A stretch of DNA of 64,000 bases. Origin: Streptomyces sp. NRRL F-5126 (GTDB taxonomy: Bacteria > Actinomycetota > Actinomycetes > Streptomycetales > Streptomycetaceae). The stretch's first letter is position 1, and each line of letters begins with the position of its first letter. The notes beneath the pieces were generated by a model, which worked only from the letters and a program-made list of their open reading frames with translations, had not been told where the DNA came from and did no database searches. The position numbers were made by a program, and so were the translations under genes. Positions 16,677-24,463 of this stretch are shown one piece after another. Location of the stretch: assembly GCF_000721265.1 (NCBI RefSeq), contig NZ_JOFZ01000003.1, positions 62,001 to 126,000 of the forward strand, read 5' to 3'.

Positions 16677-17653
16677 CCAGCCCCGCAACGCCCGCCCCGG
16701 TGGACCGGCCGCGCCCGCGCCGCTCCTGTCTCGCCGTGCCGGGCTCCAGCCCCCGGTTCCTCGAGAAGGCCCAGGGCCTACCGGCCGACCAGGTCTTCCT
16801 CGACCTGGAGGACGCGGTGGCACCCCTCGCCAAGGAGGGCGCGCGCCACAGCATCGTGGACGCGCTCAACAAGGGCGACTGGACGGGCAGGACGCGCGTG
16901 GTCCGGGTCAACGACTGGACGACGAGCTGGACGTACCGCGATGTCATCACGGTCGTCGAGGGCGCGGGCCAGAACCTGGACTGCGTGATGCTGCCGAAGG
17001 TGCAGGACGCCGAGCAGGTGCGCACGCTCGATCTGCTGCTGACGCAGATCGAGCGGACCATGGGCTTCGAGGTCGGCCGTATCGGCATCGAGGCGCAGAT
17101 CGAGAACGCGCGCGGCCTGGTGAACGTCGACGCGATCGCCGCCTCGTCGCCGCGCCTTGAGACCATCGTGTTCGGGCCCGCCGACTTCATGGCGTCCATC
17201 AACATGAGGACGCTCGTGGTGGGCGAGCAGCCGCCCGGGTACGACGCCGACGCGTACCACTACATCCTGATGCGCATCCTGATGGCGGCCCGCACCCACG
17301 ACCTGCAAGCCATCGACGGCCCCTACCTGCAGATCCGCGACGTGGACGGGTTCCGGCACGTCGCGGGACGCGCGGCGGCGCTCGGCTACGACGGCAAGTG
17401 GGTGCTGCACCCCGGCCAGATCGACGCGGCGAACGAGGTGTTCTCGCCGTCGCAGGAGGACTACGACCACGCCGAGCTGATCCTCGACGCGTACGAGTAC
17501 CACACGTCCGAGGCCGGCGGTAGGAAGGGCTCGGCGATGCTCGGCGACGAGATGATCGACGAGGCGAGCCGGAAGATGGCGCTGGTCGTCTCGGGCAAGG
17601 GGCGCGCGGCGGGGATGCGGCGCACCACGTCCTTCGAGATCCCGGAGGGGTGA
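16673..17653 (+). CDS. mcl: HpcH/HpaI (CitE-like) lyase, probably L-malyl-CoA / beta-methylmalyl-CoA lyase
   Basis: The 326-residue TIM-barrel lyase starts at an ATG overlapping the mutase stop (ATGA). Family landmarks are CLAVPGSSPRFLEKA, VFLDLEDAVAP (metal Asp/Glu), the IGIEAQIENARGLVN glutamate, FGPADFMASIN and WVLHPGQI. In the ethylmalonyl-CoA pathway such an enzyme splits beta-methylmalyl-CoA to glyoxylate and propionyl-CoA, and malyl-CoA to glyoxylate and acetyl-CoA. Citrate-lyase beta-subunit function is unlikely because no alpha or gamma subunit is nearby. Specificity for malyl-CoA is inferred from its neighbours. Confidence 0.88.
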   Translation: MTSPATPAPVDRPRPRRSCLAVPGSSPRFLEKAQGLPADQVFLDLEDAVAPLAKEGARHSIVDALNKGDWTGRTRVVRVNDWTTSWTYRDVITVVEGAGQNLDCVMLPKVQDAEQVRTLDLLLTQIERTMGFEVGRIGIEAQIENARGLVNVDAIAASSPRLETIVFGPADFMASINMRTLVVGEQPPGYDADAYHYILMRILMAARTHDLQAIDGPYLQIRDVDGFRHVAGRAAALGYDGKWVLHPGQIDAANEVFSPSQEDYDHAELILDAYEYHTSEAGGRKGSAMLGDEMIDEASRKMALVVSGKGRAAGMRRTTSFEIPEG

Positions 17654-17658
17654 GCACG

Positions 17659-18174
17659 ATGCGTTTCGGCCGGACGTTCGAGGAGTTCGAGGTCGGCGCG
17701 GTCTACAAGCACTGGCCGGGCAAGACCGTCACGGAGTACGACGACCACCTCTTCTGCCTGCTCACGATGAACCACCACCCGCTTCACCTGGACGCACACT
17801 ACGCGGCGGGGACGACGGATTTCGGCCGCAACGTGGTGGTGGGCAACTACGTCTACTCGCTGCTGCTCGGCATGTCGGTGGCCGACGTGTCGGGCAAGGC
17901 CATCGCGAACCTGGAGGTCGAGTCGCTGCGGCACGTGGCGCCGACGTTCCACGGCGACACGCTCTACGGCGAGACGACGGTGCTCGGCAAGACACCGTCG
18001 CGCTCGAAGGACGACCGCGGTGTGGTGCACGTGGAGACCAGGGGCCACAACCAGGACGGCACGCTGGTGTGCGTCTTCCGCCGCAAGGTGATGGTACCGA
18101 CGGAGAGCTACGTGCGGGAGCGCGGCGGGGAGCAGCCCGGCCGCCCCGAGCCGCGAGAGGGGAATGGGCGATGA
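17659..18174 (+). CDS. mch: MaoC-type dehydratase, probably mesaconyl-CoA hydratase
   Basis: This 171-residue single hot-dog protein carries MaoC features: YKHWPGKTVTEYDDHLFCLL with the catalytic Asp, then MNHHPLHLDAHYA with the catalytic His, and GNYVYSLLLGMSV. It probably hydrates mesaconyl-CoA to beta-methylmalyl-CoA, the substrate of the upstream lyase. The ATG at 17659 has GGAGG about nine bases away; a GTG at 17650 overlapping the lyase stop is possible but too close to that site. The Rhodobacter enzyme is about twice this length, so the short form could act as a dimer. Its stop overlaps the next start (ATGA). Confidence 0.83.
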   Translation: MRFGRTFEEFEVGAVYKHWPGKTVTEYDDHLFCLLTMNHHPLHLDAHYAAGTTDFGRNVVVGNYVYSLLLGMSVADVSGKAIANLEVESLRHVAPTFHGDTLYGETTVLGKTPSRSKDDRGVVHVETRGHNQDGTLVCVFRRKVMVPTESYVRERGGEQPGRPEPREGNGR

Positions 18175-19382
18175 GTCGACTTGCCGAGACGGCCGGCCTC
18201 ACCGAGGTGCAGCAGGAGATCGTTTCGACGGTGAGGGACTTTGTCGACAAGGAGATCCTGCCGGTCGCCACGGAGCTCGAGCACCGCGACGAGTACCCGT
18301 ACGGGATCGTCGACGGGCTGAAGGAGCTCGGCCTGTTCGGGCTGATGATCCCGGAGGAGTACGGGGGCCTCGGGGAGTCTCTGCTGACGTACGCACTGTG
18401 CGTGGAGGAGATCGCGCGCGGCTGGATGTCCGTGTCGGGCATCGTCAACACGCACTTCATCGTGGCGTACATGCTGGGCAAGTACGGGACGCGGGAGCAG
18501 AAGGAGGCCTTCCTGCCGCGGATGGCGGCGGGCGAGGTGCGGGGCGCCTTCTCGATGTCGGAGCCCGGGCTCGGCTCGGACGTGTCCGCGATCACCTCGA
18601 AGGGGGTGCGCGACGGGGTCGCGGGCGGGTACGCCCTGACGGGCCAGAAGATGTGGCTCACGAACGGCGGCACGTCGTCCCTGGTGGCGGTGTTGTGCAG
18701 GACCGACGAGGGGCAGCCTGCGGACGCGCCGCCGCACCGCTCGATGACGACGTTCCTGGTGGAGAAGGAGCCCGGGTTCGGCGAGGTGCGCCCCGGGCTC
18801 ACCATTCCCGGCAAAATCGACAAAATGGGTTACAAGGGCGTCGACACCACCGAGTTGATCATGGATGGCCTGCGGCTGCCCGCCGACCGCGTGCTGGGCG
18901 GCACGACCGGGCGGGGCTTCTACCAGATGATGGACGGCGTCGAGGTCGGCCGCGTGAACGTGGCCGCGCGCGGCTGCGGCGTCGCGCGGCGCGCCTTCGA
19001 GCTGGGCATCTCGTACGCGCAGCAGCGCCACACCTTCGGCCGGGCGATCGCAGGCCACCAGGCGATCCAGTTCAAGCTGGCGGAGATGGCCACCAAGGTC
19101 GAGGCGGCCCACGCCATGATGGTCAACGCCGCACGCAAGAAGGACTCCGGGGGGCGAGGCGACCTGGAGGCGGGCATGGCGAAGTACCTGGCCTCCGAGT
19201 ACTGCAAGGAAGTGGTCGAGGACGCCTTCCGCATCCACGGCGGCTACGGCTTCTCGAAGGAGTACGAGATCGAGCGGCTCTACCGGGAGGCGCCGATGCT
19301 GCTGATCGGCGAGGGCACGGCGGAGATCCAGAAGATGATCATCGGCCGCCGGCTGCTGGAGGAGTACCGGGTGCAGGCGTGA
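18171..19382 (+). CDS. acyl-CoA dehydrogenase, candidate methylsuccinyl-CoA dehydrogenase
   Basis: The 403-residue flavoenzyme has the usual acyl-CoA dehydrogenase order: MSEPGLGSDVSAI (FAD and substrate loop), LTGQKMWLTNGG, RNxx-type QQRHTFGRAIAGHQAIQFKLA, and IHGGYGFSKEYEIERLYRE. Near the end, IGEGTAEIQK supplies the catalytic Glu in the family position. Co-translation with mesaconyl-CoA hydratase points to oxidation of methylsuccinyl-CoA to mesaconyl-CoA. The characterised Rhodobacter enzyme has an N-terminal extension that is absent here, so this assignment is inferred from context. It ends the operon and is followed by a strong hairpin. Confidence 0.83.
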   Translation: MSRLAETAGLTEVQQEIVSTVRDFVDKEILPVATELEHRDEYPYGIVDGLKELGLFGLMIPEEYGGLGESLLTYALCVEEIARGWMSVSGIVNTHFIVAYMLGKYGTREQKEAFLPRMAAGEVRGAFSMSEPGLGSDVSAITSKGVRDGVAGGYALTGQKMWLTNGGTSSLVAVLCRTDEGQPADAPPHRSMTTFLVEKEPGFGEVRPGLTIPGKIDKMGYKGVDTTELIMDGLRLPADRVLGGTTGRGFYQMMDGVEVGRVNVAARGCGVARRAFELGISYAQQRHTFGRAIAGHQAIQFKLAEMATKVEAAHAMMVNAARKKDSGGRGDLEAGMAKYLASEYCKEVVEDAFRIHGGYGFSKEYEIERLYREAPMLLIGEGTAEIQKMIIGRRLLEEYRVQA

Positions 19383-19687
19383 GCAAGGCCCCTGTACGGC
19401 GTACGGGGGCCTGCCGGGTGCCGTACGGGGCCCTTCCCCGCGCGCCGCGGCACGCGGAGCGGGAAGCCGCGTGGCGGCCTCGGGACCCGCCCGCGGGAAC
19501 GCCCCGGGCCCGGCGTGCGTCCCATCCCGAAAGGCCCGTTGGGACTCGCGTGAACGCGCGGGTGCGGCCCCGCCGGTGCCCGACTGCGCTGCTGGCTTGC
19601 TCAGTTGTGGTTCGCTACCGATAGCATCGGCGGAAGGCCGCCGTCCCCCTGTTGCCAGCGCGGCATCATCCGCTACGAAGGTCATCC
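19383..19687. other. intergenic region between the ccr operon and psd
   Basis: This 305-bp gap begins with the operon terminator (19386-19433). The remainder holds no convincing gene. A possible promoter for psd, TTGCTC (19597) with TAGCAT (19622), has a long 19-base spacer and is weak. Frames reading through the region look like shadows. Confidence 0.45.
19386..19435 (+). terminator. terminator of the ccr operon
   Basis: AGGCCCCTGTACGGC near 19386 pairs with GCCGTACGGGGCCCTT at about 19420-19435 across a GC-rich loop, starting right after the acyl-CoA dehydrogenase stop. The long stem is typical of Streptomyces terminators, which often lack a T-run. Confidence 0.7.
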
Positions 19688-20344
19688 ATGCCCCACAGCC
19701 CATCCGGCTCAACCTCAGCCCCTCGCGGACGCGTCCGCCTCGCCCGGGGATCGTCGCCGTGGCTGCTGCCGACCGTCGCCACCGCGGCGCTCGGTCTGGC
19801 ACGCGCCCGCCGTTCGAGAGGTGCCGCCGCCGTAGCAGTGCCCGCCACCGCGCTCGCCGCGGGCATGCTGTGGTTCTTCCGCGACCCCGAGCGCGAGATC
19901 GCGCGGGGCCGCCTGATCGCCCCCGCCGACGGAGTGGTGCAGAGCATCATGCCGTGGAAGGACGGGCGCACCCGGGTCGCCATCTTCATGAGTCCGCTGA
20001 ACGTGCACGTCAACCGGGCGCCGCTGGCCGGCACCGTGACGTCCGTCGAGCACGTCCCGGGCGGCTACGTGCCCGCCTTCAACAAGGAGAGCGAGAGCAA
20101 CGAGCGCGTCGTCTGGCACTTCGACACCGAGATCGGCGACATCGAGATGGTGCAGATCGCGGGCGCGGTGGCACGGCGTATCGTGCCGTACCTGCCCGCG
20201 GGCACCAAGGTGGAGCAGGGCGAACGCATCGGGCTGATCCGCTTCGGTTCCCGTGTCGACCTCTACCTCCCCGGTGATGTCGACGTGGCGGTCGAGGTGG
20301 GCCAGAAGACGACTGCGGGGGTGACTCGAATTGACCGTGATTGA
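19688..20344 (+). CDS. psd: phosphatidylserine decarboxylase (short form)
   Basis: The 218-residue product belongs to the short, archaeal-type class of phosphatidylserine decarboxylases. It self-cleaves at Gly187-Ser188 (IRFGSRVDLYLP) to make the pyruvoyl cofactor, then converts phosphatidylserine to phosphatidylethanolamine. Other conserved parts are WFFRDPER (residue ~62), APADGVV, FMSPLNVHVNRAP and FNKESESNER. A hydrophobic segment at residues ~45-63 anchors it to the membrane. The ATG at 19688 follows AAGGTCATCC. It overlaps pssA by 14 bp, giving a two-gene phosphatidylethanolamine operon. Confidence 0.94.
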   Translation: MPHSPSGSTSAPRGRVRLARGSSPWLLPTVATAALGLARARRSRGAAAVAVPATALAAGMLWFFRDPEREIARGRLIAPADGVVQSIMPWKDGRTRVAIFMSPLNVHVNRAPLAGTVTSVEHVPGGYVPAFNKESESNERVVWHFDTEIGDIEMVQIAGAVARRIVPYLPAGTKVEQGERIGLIRFGSRVDLYLPGDVDVAVEVGQKTTAGVTRIDRD

Positions 20345-21191
20345 TCCCGAGACGCAGACCGGCTGGGTGACCGAGGCGGCGGAGGAGGGCGAAGAGACGG
20401 ACAACATGCCGTTGTCGCTGCGGCTGTCAATAGCCGACGCGCTCACCCTCGGCAACGCGACCTGCGGTTTCATGGCGGTGTACTTCACCACCACCGGCAT
20501 CCTGATCCCGCATCTCACCGGCAGCGACGAGAGCGGCGGGATGGCCCGCCACTCGGCGGCCACGGCCGTGATCCTCATGCTGTGCGCGGCCGTGTTCGAC
20601 CTGTTCGACGGGCTGGTGGCGCGCAAGCTGCGCAGTTCGCCGATGGGCGCGGAGCTGGACAACCTCTCCGACCTGATCAGCTTCGGCCTGGCACCCGCGT
20701 ACTTCGTGCTGGTCTACGGACTGGTCGAGAGCGACGCGCACCAGCGCTTCTCCGTGGTGGCCGCGGTGGTGGTGCTGCTCGCCGTCGTGCTCAGGCTGGC
20801 GCGGTTCTCCTGCGTGACGGTCCGTGACGGCATGTTCCAGGGCATGCCGAGCCCGTTCGGCGCGCTGACGGTGGTCTCGATCGTCCTGCTCGAGCTGCCG
20901 TTCGTCCCCACGCTGCTGGCGATCGTCGGCGTGGCCTGGCTGATGGTGAGCCGGGTCGAGTACCCGAAGCCGCGGGGCATCCTGGCGGTGGCGATGCTGA
21001 GCTGGATCGTCCTGGCGATGGCCCTGCTCGCCGCGTGGGCGTTCGACGCGCCGGGCGGGCAGCTGCTGCTGGGGACCGGCTGTGCGCTGCAGGTGGTGAC
21101 GGGGGCGGTGATCCCCCTGTTCGCGACGGCGCGCCGGGTGAACACGTTCCGCGGCAACCGCCGCGAGGCGCGGGCGGCGCAGCTGCCGTAA
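20331..21191 (+). CDS. pssA: CDP-diacylglycerol-serine O-phosphatidyltransferase
   Basis: This polytopic enzyme condenses CDP-diacylglycerol with serine, making the substrate for Psd. The CDP-alcohol phosphotransferase motif is intact: FDLFDGLVARKL followed by G106, D110 and D114 (MGAELDNLSDL). About eight hydrophobic helices span residues ~40-270. The TTG at 20331 overlaps the psd stop; a GTG at 20337 is equally possible, so the first two residues are uncertain. Substrate choice of serine rather than glycerol or inositol follows mainly from pairing with psd. A perfect 19-bp hairpin follows. Confidence 0.93.
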   Translation: MTVIDPETQTGWVTEAAEEGEETDNMPLSLRLSIADALTLGNATCGFMAVYFTTTGILIPHLTGSDESGGMARHSAATAVILMLCAAVFDLFDGLVARKLRSSPMGAELDNLSDLISFGLAPAYFVLVYGLVESDAHQRFSVVAAVVVLLAVVLRLARFSCVTVRDGMFQGMPSPFGALTVVSIVLLELPFVPTLLAIVGVAWLMVSRVEYPKPRGILAVAMLSWIVLAMALLAAWAFDAPGGQLLLGTGCALQVVTGAVIPLFATARRVNTFRGNRREARAAQLP

Positions 21192-21205
21192 ACCACCCCA
21201 AGCGG

Positions 21206-21248
21206 GCGAAAGGGCCCGGGAGCCACGTCGGCTCCCGGGCCCTTTCGC
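21206..21248 (+). terminator. strong terminator after psd-pssA
   Basis: A perfect 19-bp stem (left arm 21206-21224, right arm 21230-21248) closes on the five-base loop ACGTC, 14 bases after the pssA stop. It is among the most stable hairpins in the window. No T-run follows, as usual in Streptomyces. Confidence 0.88.
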
Positions 21249-21352
21249 AGGTCAGGACGGCTTTTCCGGGCCGCGCTCCGCCCGGGGACCGTCGGCGTGA
21301 TTCACCCGTACGGCCCTCGCCCGGTGGGTAGCGGGAGCAGGGCAGCCGCACC

Positions 21353-22123
21353 GTGGACGGCATGTGGCCTCACAGGCTCAGGCACGGCATCCCGATGCTG
21401 CCGCTGGCCCTGCTGATGGCGTGTGGCGCTCCCGGCCACGCGGCGCGGCAGGAGCAGCAGCCGCACCGGGCCCCTGCGGCGGCGCCGGAGCCGGCGATCG
21501 TCAGCCGGCAGGCGTGGCACGCCGACGAGCACGACGTGCGCGAGAAGCCCGTCTACACGGGGCCCGTCGAGGTGGTGTTCATCCACCACACGGACAACGC
21601 CAACGACTACGACTGCAAGCGAGACGTCCCCGCCATGCTGCGGGCCATCCAGGAGCAGCACATAGACGGCGACGGCTGGGACGACATGGGCTACAACTTC
21701 CTCGTCGACCGCTGCGGCACCATCTACGAGGGCCGCGCCGGCGGCGTGGGCAAGCCGGTGCGCGGCGCCCACACGGAAGGGTTCAACACCCACAGCGTCG
21801 GCATCGCGGCGATCGGCCACTTCGAGAAGGGGCAGCCCGTGCCCCGGCCGATGCTGGAGGCGATCGCGGCGATCGCGGCCTGGAAGCTGCCGCCGGACGT
21901 CGACCCGCGCGGGCGGGTGAGGCTGGTGTCCCACAACGACGCCAGCCGGTACCCCAAGGGCACGGCGGTGGAGATGAACGTCATCTCGGGGCACCGCGAC
22001 GCCTACGAGACGGACTGCCCGGGCGACGCCCTGTACGGCAAGCTGCCCTGGCTGCGCCGCAGGGCAGCGCAACTGCGGCACGCCGCGGCGAAGCCGCCGC
22101 CGCTCCACCACGGCGGCGGCTGA
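21353..22123 (+). CDS. PGRP-type N-acetylmuramoyl-L-alanine amidase, lipoprotein
   Basis: The 256-residue product has a lipoprotein signal with lipobox LLMAC, so it should be tethered to the membrane by its Cys near residue 24. The rest is a type-2 amidase/peptidoglycan recognition domain: VVFIHHTDNANDYDC (zinc His), MGYNFLVDRCGTIYEGRAGG, and GHRDAYETDCPGD (zinc His and Cys). It probably cuts the amide bond between MurNAc and L-Ala. The GTG at 21353 is taken as start; ATG at 21362 is an alternative. A hairpin at its 3' end is shared with the convergent glycerate kinase. Confidence 0.88.
   Translation: MDGMWPHRLRHGIPMLPLALLMACGAPGHAARQEQQPHRAPAAAPEPAIVSRQAWHADEHDVREKPVYTGPVEVVFIHHTDNANDYDCKRDVPAMLRAIQEQHIDGDGWDDMGYNFLVDRCGTIYEGRAGGVGKPVRGAHTEGFNTHSVGIAAIGHFEKGQPVPRPMLEAIAAIAAWKLPPDVDPRGRVRLVSHNDASRYPKGTAVEMNVISGHRDAYETDCPGDALYGKLPWLRRRAAQLRHAAAKPPPLHHGGG
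22093..22120. terminator. hairpin at the convergent amidase / glycerate kinase junction
   Basis: GCCGCCGCCG (22093-22102) and CGGCGGCGGC (22111-22120) form a perfect 10-bp stem inside the last codons of the amidase, followed by a second small repeat GCTGAG-CGG-CTCAGC over both stops (22119-22133). They could act as a bidirectional terminator for the two converging genes. Confidence 0.45.
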
Positions 22124-22128
22124 GCGGC

Positions 22129-23310
22129 TCAGCGCAGGAAGTCCGCCGCCAGCGCCTGTGCGGCCCGCTCAAGCAGCGGCCCCGCCTCGGCCATGCACCG
22201 CGCCGGGTCCGCCTCCAGCGCGGTCAGCGGGTAGGCCCTCAGGATGCCCGCGCCCCTGAGCGCGGCAGGGTCGAGCGCGAGGCGGCCGCACACCGCCACC
22301 ACGTCGACGCCGCGGGCGCGTGCCGCGGCCGCCACGCCGACCGGGGCCTTGCCGTGCAGCGTCTGCTCGTCGAGGGACCCCTCCCCCGTGACGACCAGGC
22401 CCGCGCGCGCCAGGGCCCCGTCAAAACCCAGCACGTCGAGCATCACCTCGATGCCCGACCTGAAGACGGCGCCGAGGCCGACCAGCGCGCCGTAGCCGAT
22501 CCCGCCCGCCGCGCCCGCGCCGGGCGCGAGCGCCGCCGCGGCGGCACGCGAGCCGATCGCGGCCTCCAGCACCTCCGCGTACCGGGACAGCGCCGCGTCG
22601 AGCGCGGCCACGTCGGCCGGGGCCGCGCCCTTCTGCGGTCCGTAGACCGCGGCCGCGCCCTTCGGTCCTGTCAGCGGATTGTCGACATCGCTGGCGAGCA
22701 CGATCTCGGTGGCGGCGAGGCGCGGGTCGAGCCCGGTCAGGTCGGCCGACGCGAGAGCGGCGAGCCCTCCGCCGCCCGGGCCGACCGGCTCGCCCCGGGC
22801 GTCGAGGAACCCCGCGCCGAGCGCCGAGAGCATCCCGGCGCCGCCGTCTGTGGTCGCGCTGCCGCCGACGCCCAGGACGATGCTCCGCGCCCCGGCGTCG
22901 AGCGCGGCGCGCAGCACCTCGCCCGTGCCGTACGTCGTCGCCGTCAGCGGCGCGAACACGCCGTACGGCAGGTGCTGAAGTCCGGAGGCCTCCGCCATCT
23001 CGACGACGGCGGTGCCGTCGCGCAGCGCGAACGCCGCCGCCAGCCGCTCGCCGCGCGGCCCGGTGGCCGCCACCTCGCGCCGCTCGAAGCCGCCGGCCAC
23101 CGCGGCGGCGACCGTGCCGTCGCCGCCGTCGGCGACCGGCACCGCCTCGACCCGGGCGTCCGGTACGGCCCGGCGGATCCCGGCCGTCACGCGCTCGGCC
23201 ACCTCGACGGCCGTCAGAGACCCCTTGAACTTGTCCGCGGCCACCAGGACGCTCCCGCGCACCCGTGTGTCACCGCGGCCCCCACTCACTGCTCCGTCCG
23301 TCACTGTCAT
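22129..23310 (-). CDS. glycerate kinase (GarK/GlxK family)
   Basis: The 393-residue product matches the class-II bacterial glycerate kinase. Signature segments are VLVAADKFKGSLTAVEVA at the start, VADGGDGT, LGVGGSATTDGGAGML, SDVDNPLTGPKGAA, and the late GEGSLDEQTLHGKAP. It phosphorylates D-glycerate, normally to 2-phosphoglycerate, linking glyoxylate or serine breakdown to glycolysis. That could use glyoxylate released by the nearby malyl-CoA lyase, but no tartronate-semialdehyde enzymes are present here. It is monocistronic and converges on the amidase. Confidence 0.92.
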   Translation of the reverse strand: MTVTDGAVSGGRGDTRVRGSVLVAADKFKGSLTAVEVAERVTAGIRRAVPDARVEAVPVADGGDGTVAAAVAGGFERREVAATGPRGERLAAAFALRDGTAVVEMAEASGLQHLPYGVFAPLTATTYGTGEVLRAALDAGARSIVLGVGGSATTDGGAGMLSALGAGFLDARGEPVGPGGGGLAALASADLTGLDPRLAATEIVLASDVDNPLTGPKGAAAVYGPQKGAAPADVAALDAALSRYAEVLEAAIGSRAAAAALAPGAGAAGGIGYGALVGLGAVFRSGIEVMLDVLGFDGALARAGLVVTGEGSLDEQTLHGKAPVGVAAAARARGVDVVAVCGRLALDPAALRGAGILRAYPLTALEADPARCMAEAGPLLERAAQALAADFLR

Positions 23311-23416
23311 CCCTTTGCTGTCGAACAGGCAGTCGCGCCGCCTCGACCCTATCCGCAGGGCCCCCGCCCTGCCCAGGCCTCACCCGGCCGCGGGGTGCAG
23401 GCCGTAGGCTGCACGG

Positions 23417-23911
23417 ATGACGCTCAGCGACGACTACGCCACGTACATCGCCGGCCTTCCCCGGATCCTCGCGGGTGCGGGCATGTTGTTCCGGGACGTC
23501 GCGGGCCGGGTGCTCGCGGTCGAGCCCAACTACCGCGAGGGCTGGGCCCTGCCGGGCGGGACCATCGAGTCGGACGACGGCGAGAGCCCGCGCCAGGCGG
23601 CACGCCGGGAGACGCTGGAGGAGATCGGCCTGGACATCGCGCCCGGGCGGCTGCTGACCGTGGACTGGGTGCGCGGCCCCGGCCGCCCGCCGATCGCCGC
23701 CTACCTCTACGACGGCGGTGTGCTCAGCGCGGGGCAGCTCGCGGCGATCGTGCTGCAGGAGGCCGAGCTGGTGTCGTGGCGCCTGGTGGAGCGCGCCGAG
23801 ATCTCCGCGCACTTCTCCGGGCCGCTGGGCGATCGCGTGCTCGCCGCACTCGACGTGGTGGAGTCGGGTGCGGGGACGGTCGAGCTGGAGGGCGGCCGCC
23901 CGGTCGGCTGA
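23417..23911 (+). CDS. NUDIX hydrolase
   Basis: The 164-residue product has one NUDIX domain. The box reads GGTIESDDGE then SPRQAARRETLEEIGL; the RE-x-x-E-E-x-G metal site is intact, but there are two extra residues before the first conserved Glu compared with the consensus G-x5-E-x7-REUXEEXGU. It hydrolyses a nucleoside diphosphate linked to some moiety X; the substrate is not predictable. Its stop is 10 bp from the convergent ogt stop. Confidence 0.87.
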   Translation: MTLSDDYATYIAGLPRILAGAGMLFRDVAGRVLAVEPNYREGWALPGGTIESDDGESPRQAARRETLEEIGLDIAPGRLLTVDWVRGPGRPPIAAYLYDGGVLSAGQLAAIVLQEAELVSWRLVERAEISAHFSGPLGDRVLAALDVVESGAGTVELEGGRPVG

Positions 23912-23920
23912 GCACGGACG

Positions 23921-24424
23921 TCAGAACAGCGTGCCCTCCGGGGCCGTCGCGTTCGCCGACTCCAGGGCCAGCAGGCGCTGCTTGTTGGCGAGACCGCCGC
24001 CGTAGCCCGTGAGGCTGCCGTCAGCGCCGATCACGCGGTGGCAGGGCACCACGATGCTGATGGGGTTCTTGCCGTTCGCCAACCCGACGGCGCGGGACGC
24101 GCCGGGCCTGCCGATGGCCTGGGCGAGGTCGCCGTACGAGCGCGTCTCGCCGTAGGGGATGGTGAGGAGTGCCCCCCAGACGAGGCGCTGGAACTCCGTG
24201 CCGGCCATGTGCAGCGGCAGGTCGAACTCGCGCAGCTCACCCCGGAAGTAGGCGTCGAGCTGCGCGATCACATCGGGGAACGGATCGTCCGAGCGGGTGC
24301 CGAAGGTCTCCGGCGCGGGCATGTGGCGGTGGTCGGTCATGAAGACGCCGCTCAGGGCGGAGTCGGCAGCCACCAGGGTCAGGGGTCCGATGGGGCTGTC
24401 CATCAGGGTGTGCCGGCGTCGCAT
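23921..24424 (-). CDS. ogt: methylated-DNA-[protein]-cysteine S-methyltransferase
   Basis: The 167-residue product removes methyl groups from O6-methylguanine by transferring them to its own cysteine, in the motif [10 protein letters not shown]. The DNA-binding helix is upstream ([24 protein letters not shown] with the Arg finger), and [16 protein letters not shown] follows. GGAG lies nine bases before the ATG at 24424; a start at 24451 lacks that. It is 40 bp downstream of the Ada-AlkA gene on the same strand, forming an alkylation repair unit. The acceptor site is single-use, so the protein is consumed in the reaction. Confidence 0.94.
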   Translation of the reverse strand: MRRRHTLMDSPIGPLTLVAADSALSGVFMTDHRHMPAPETFGTRSDDPFPDVIAQLDAYFRGELREFDLPLHMAGTEFQRLVWGALLTIPYGETRSYGDLAQAIGRPGASRAVGLANGKNPISIVVPCHRVIGADGSLTGYGGGLANKQRLLALESANATAPEGTLF

Positions 24425-24463
24425 GGGTCGAGTCTCCGGTCTGTGGTTCATGAGGGGAAGGGG

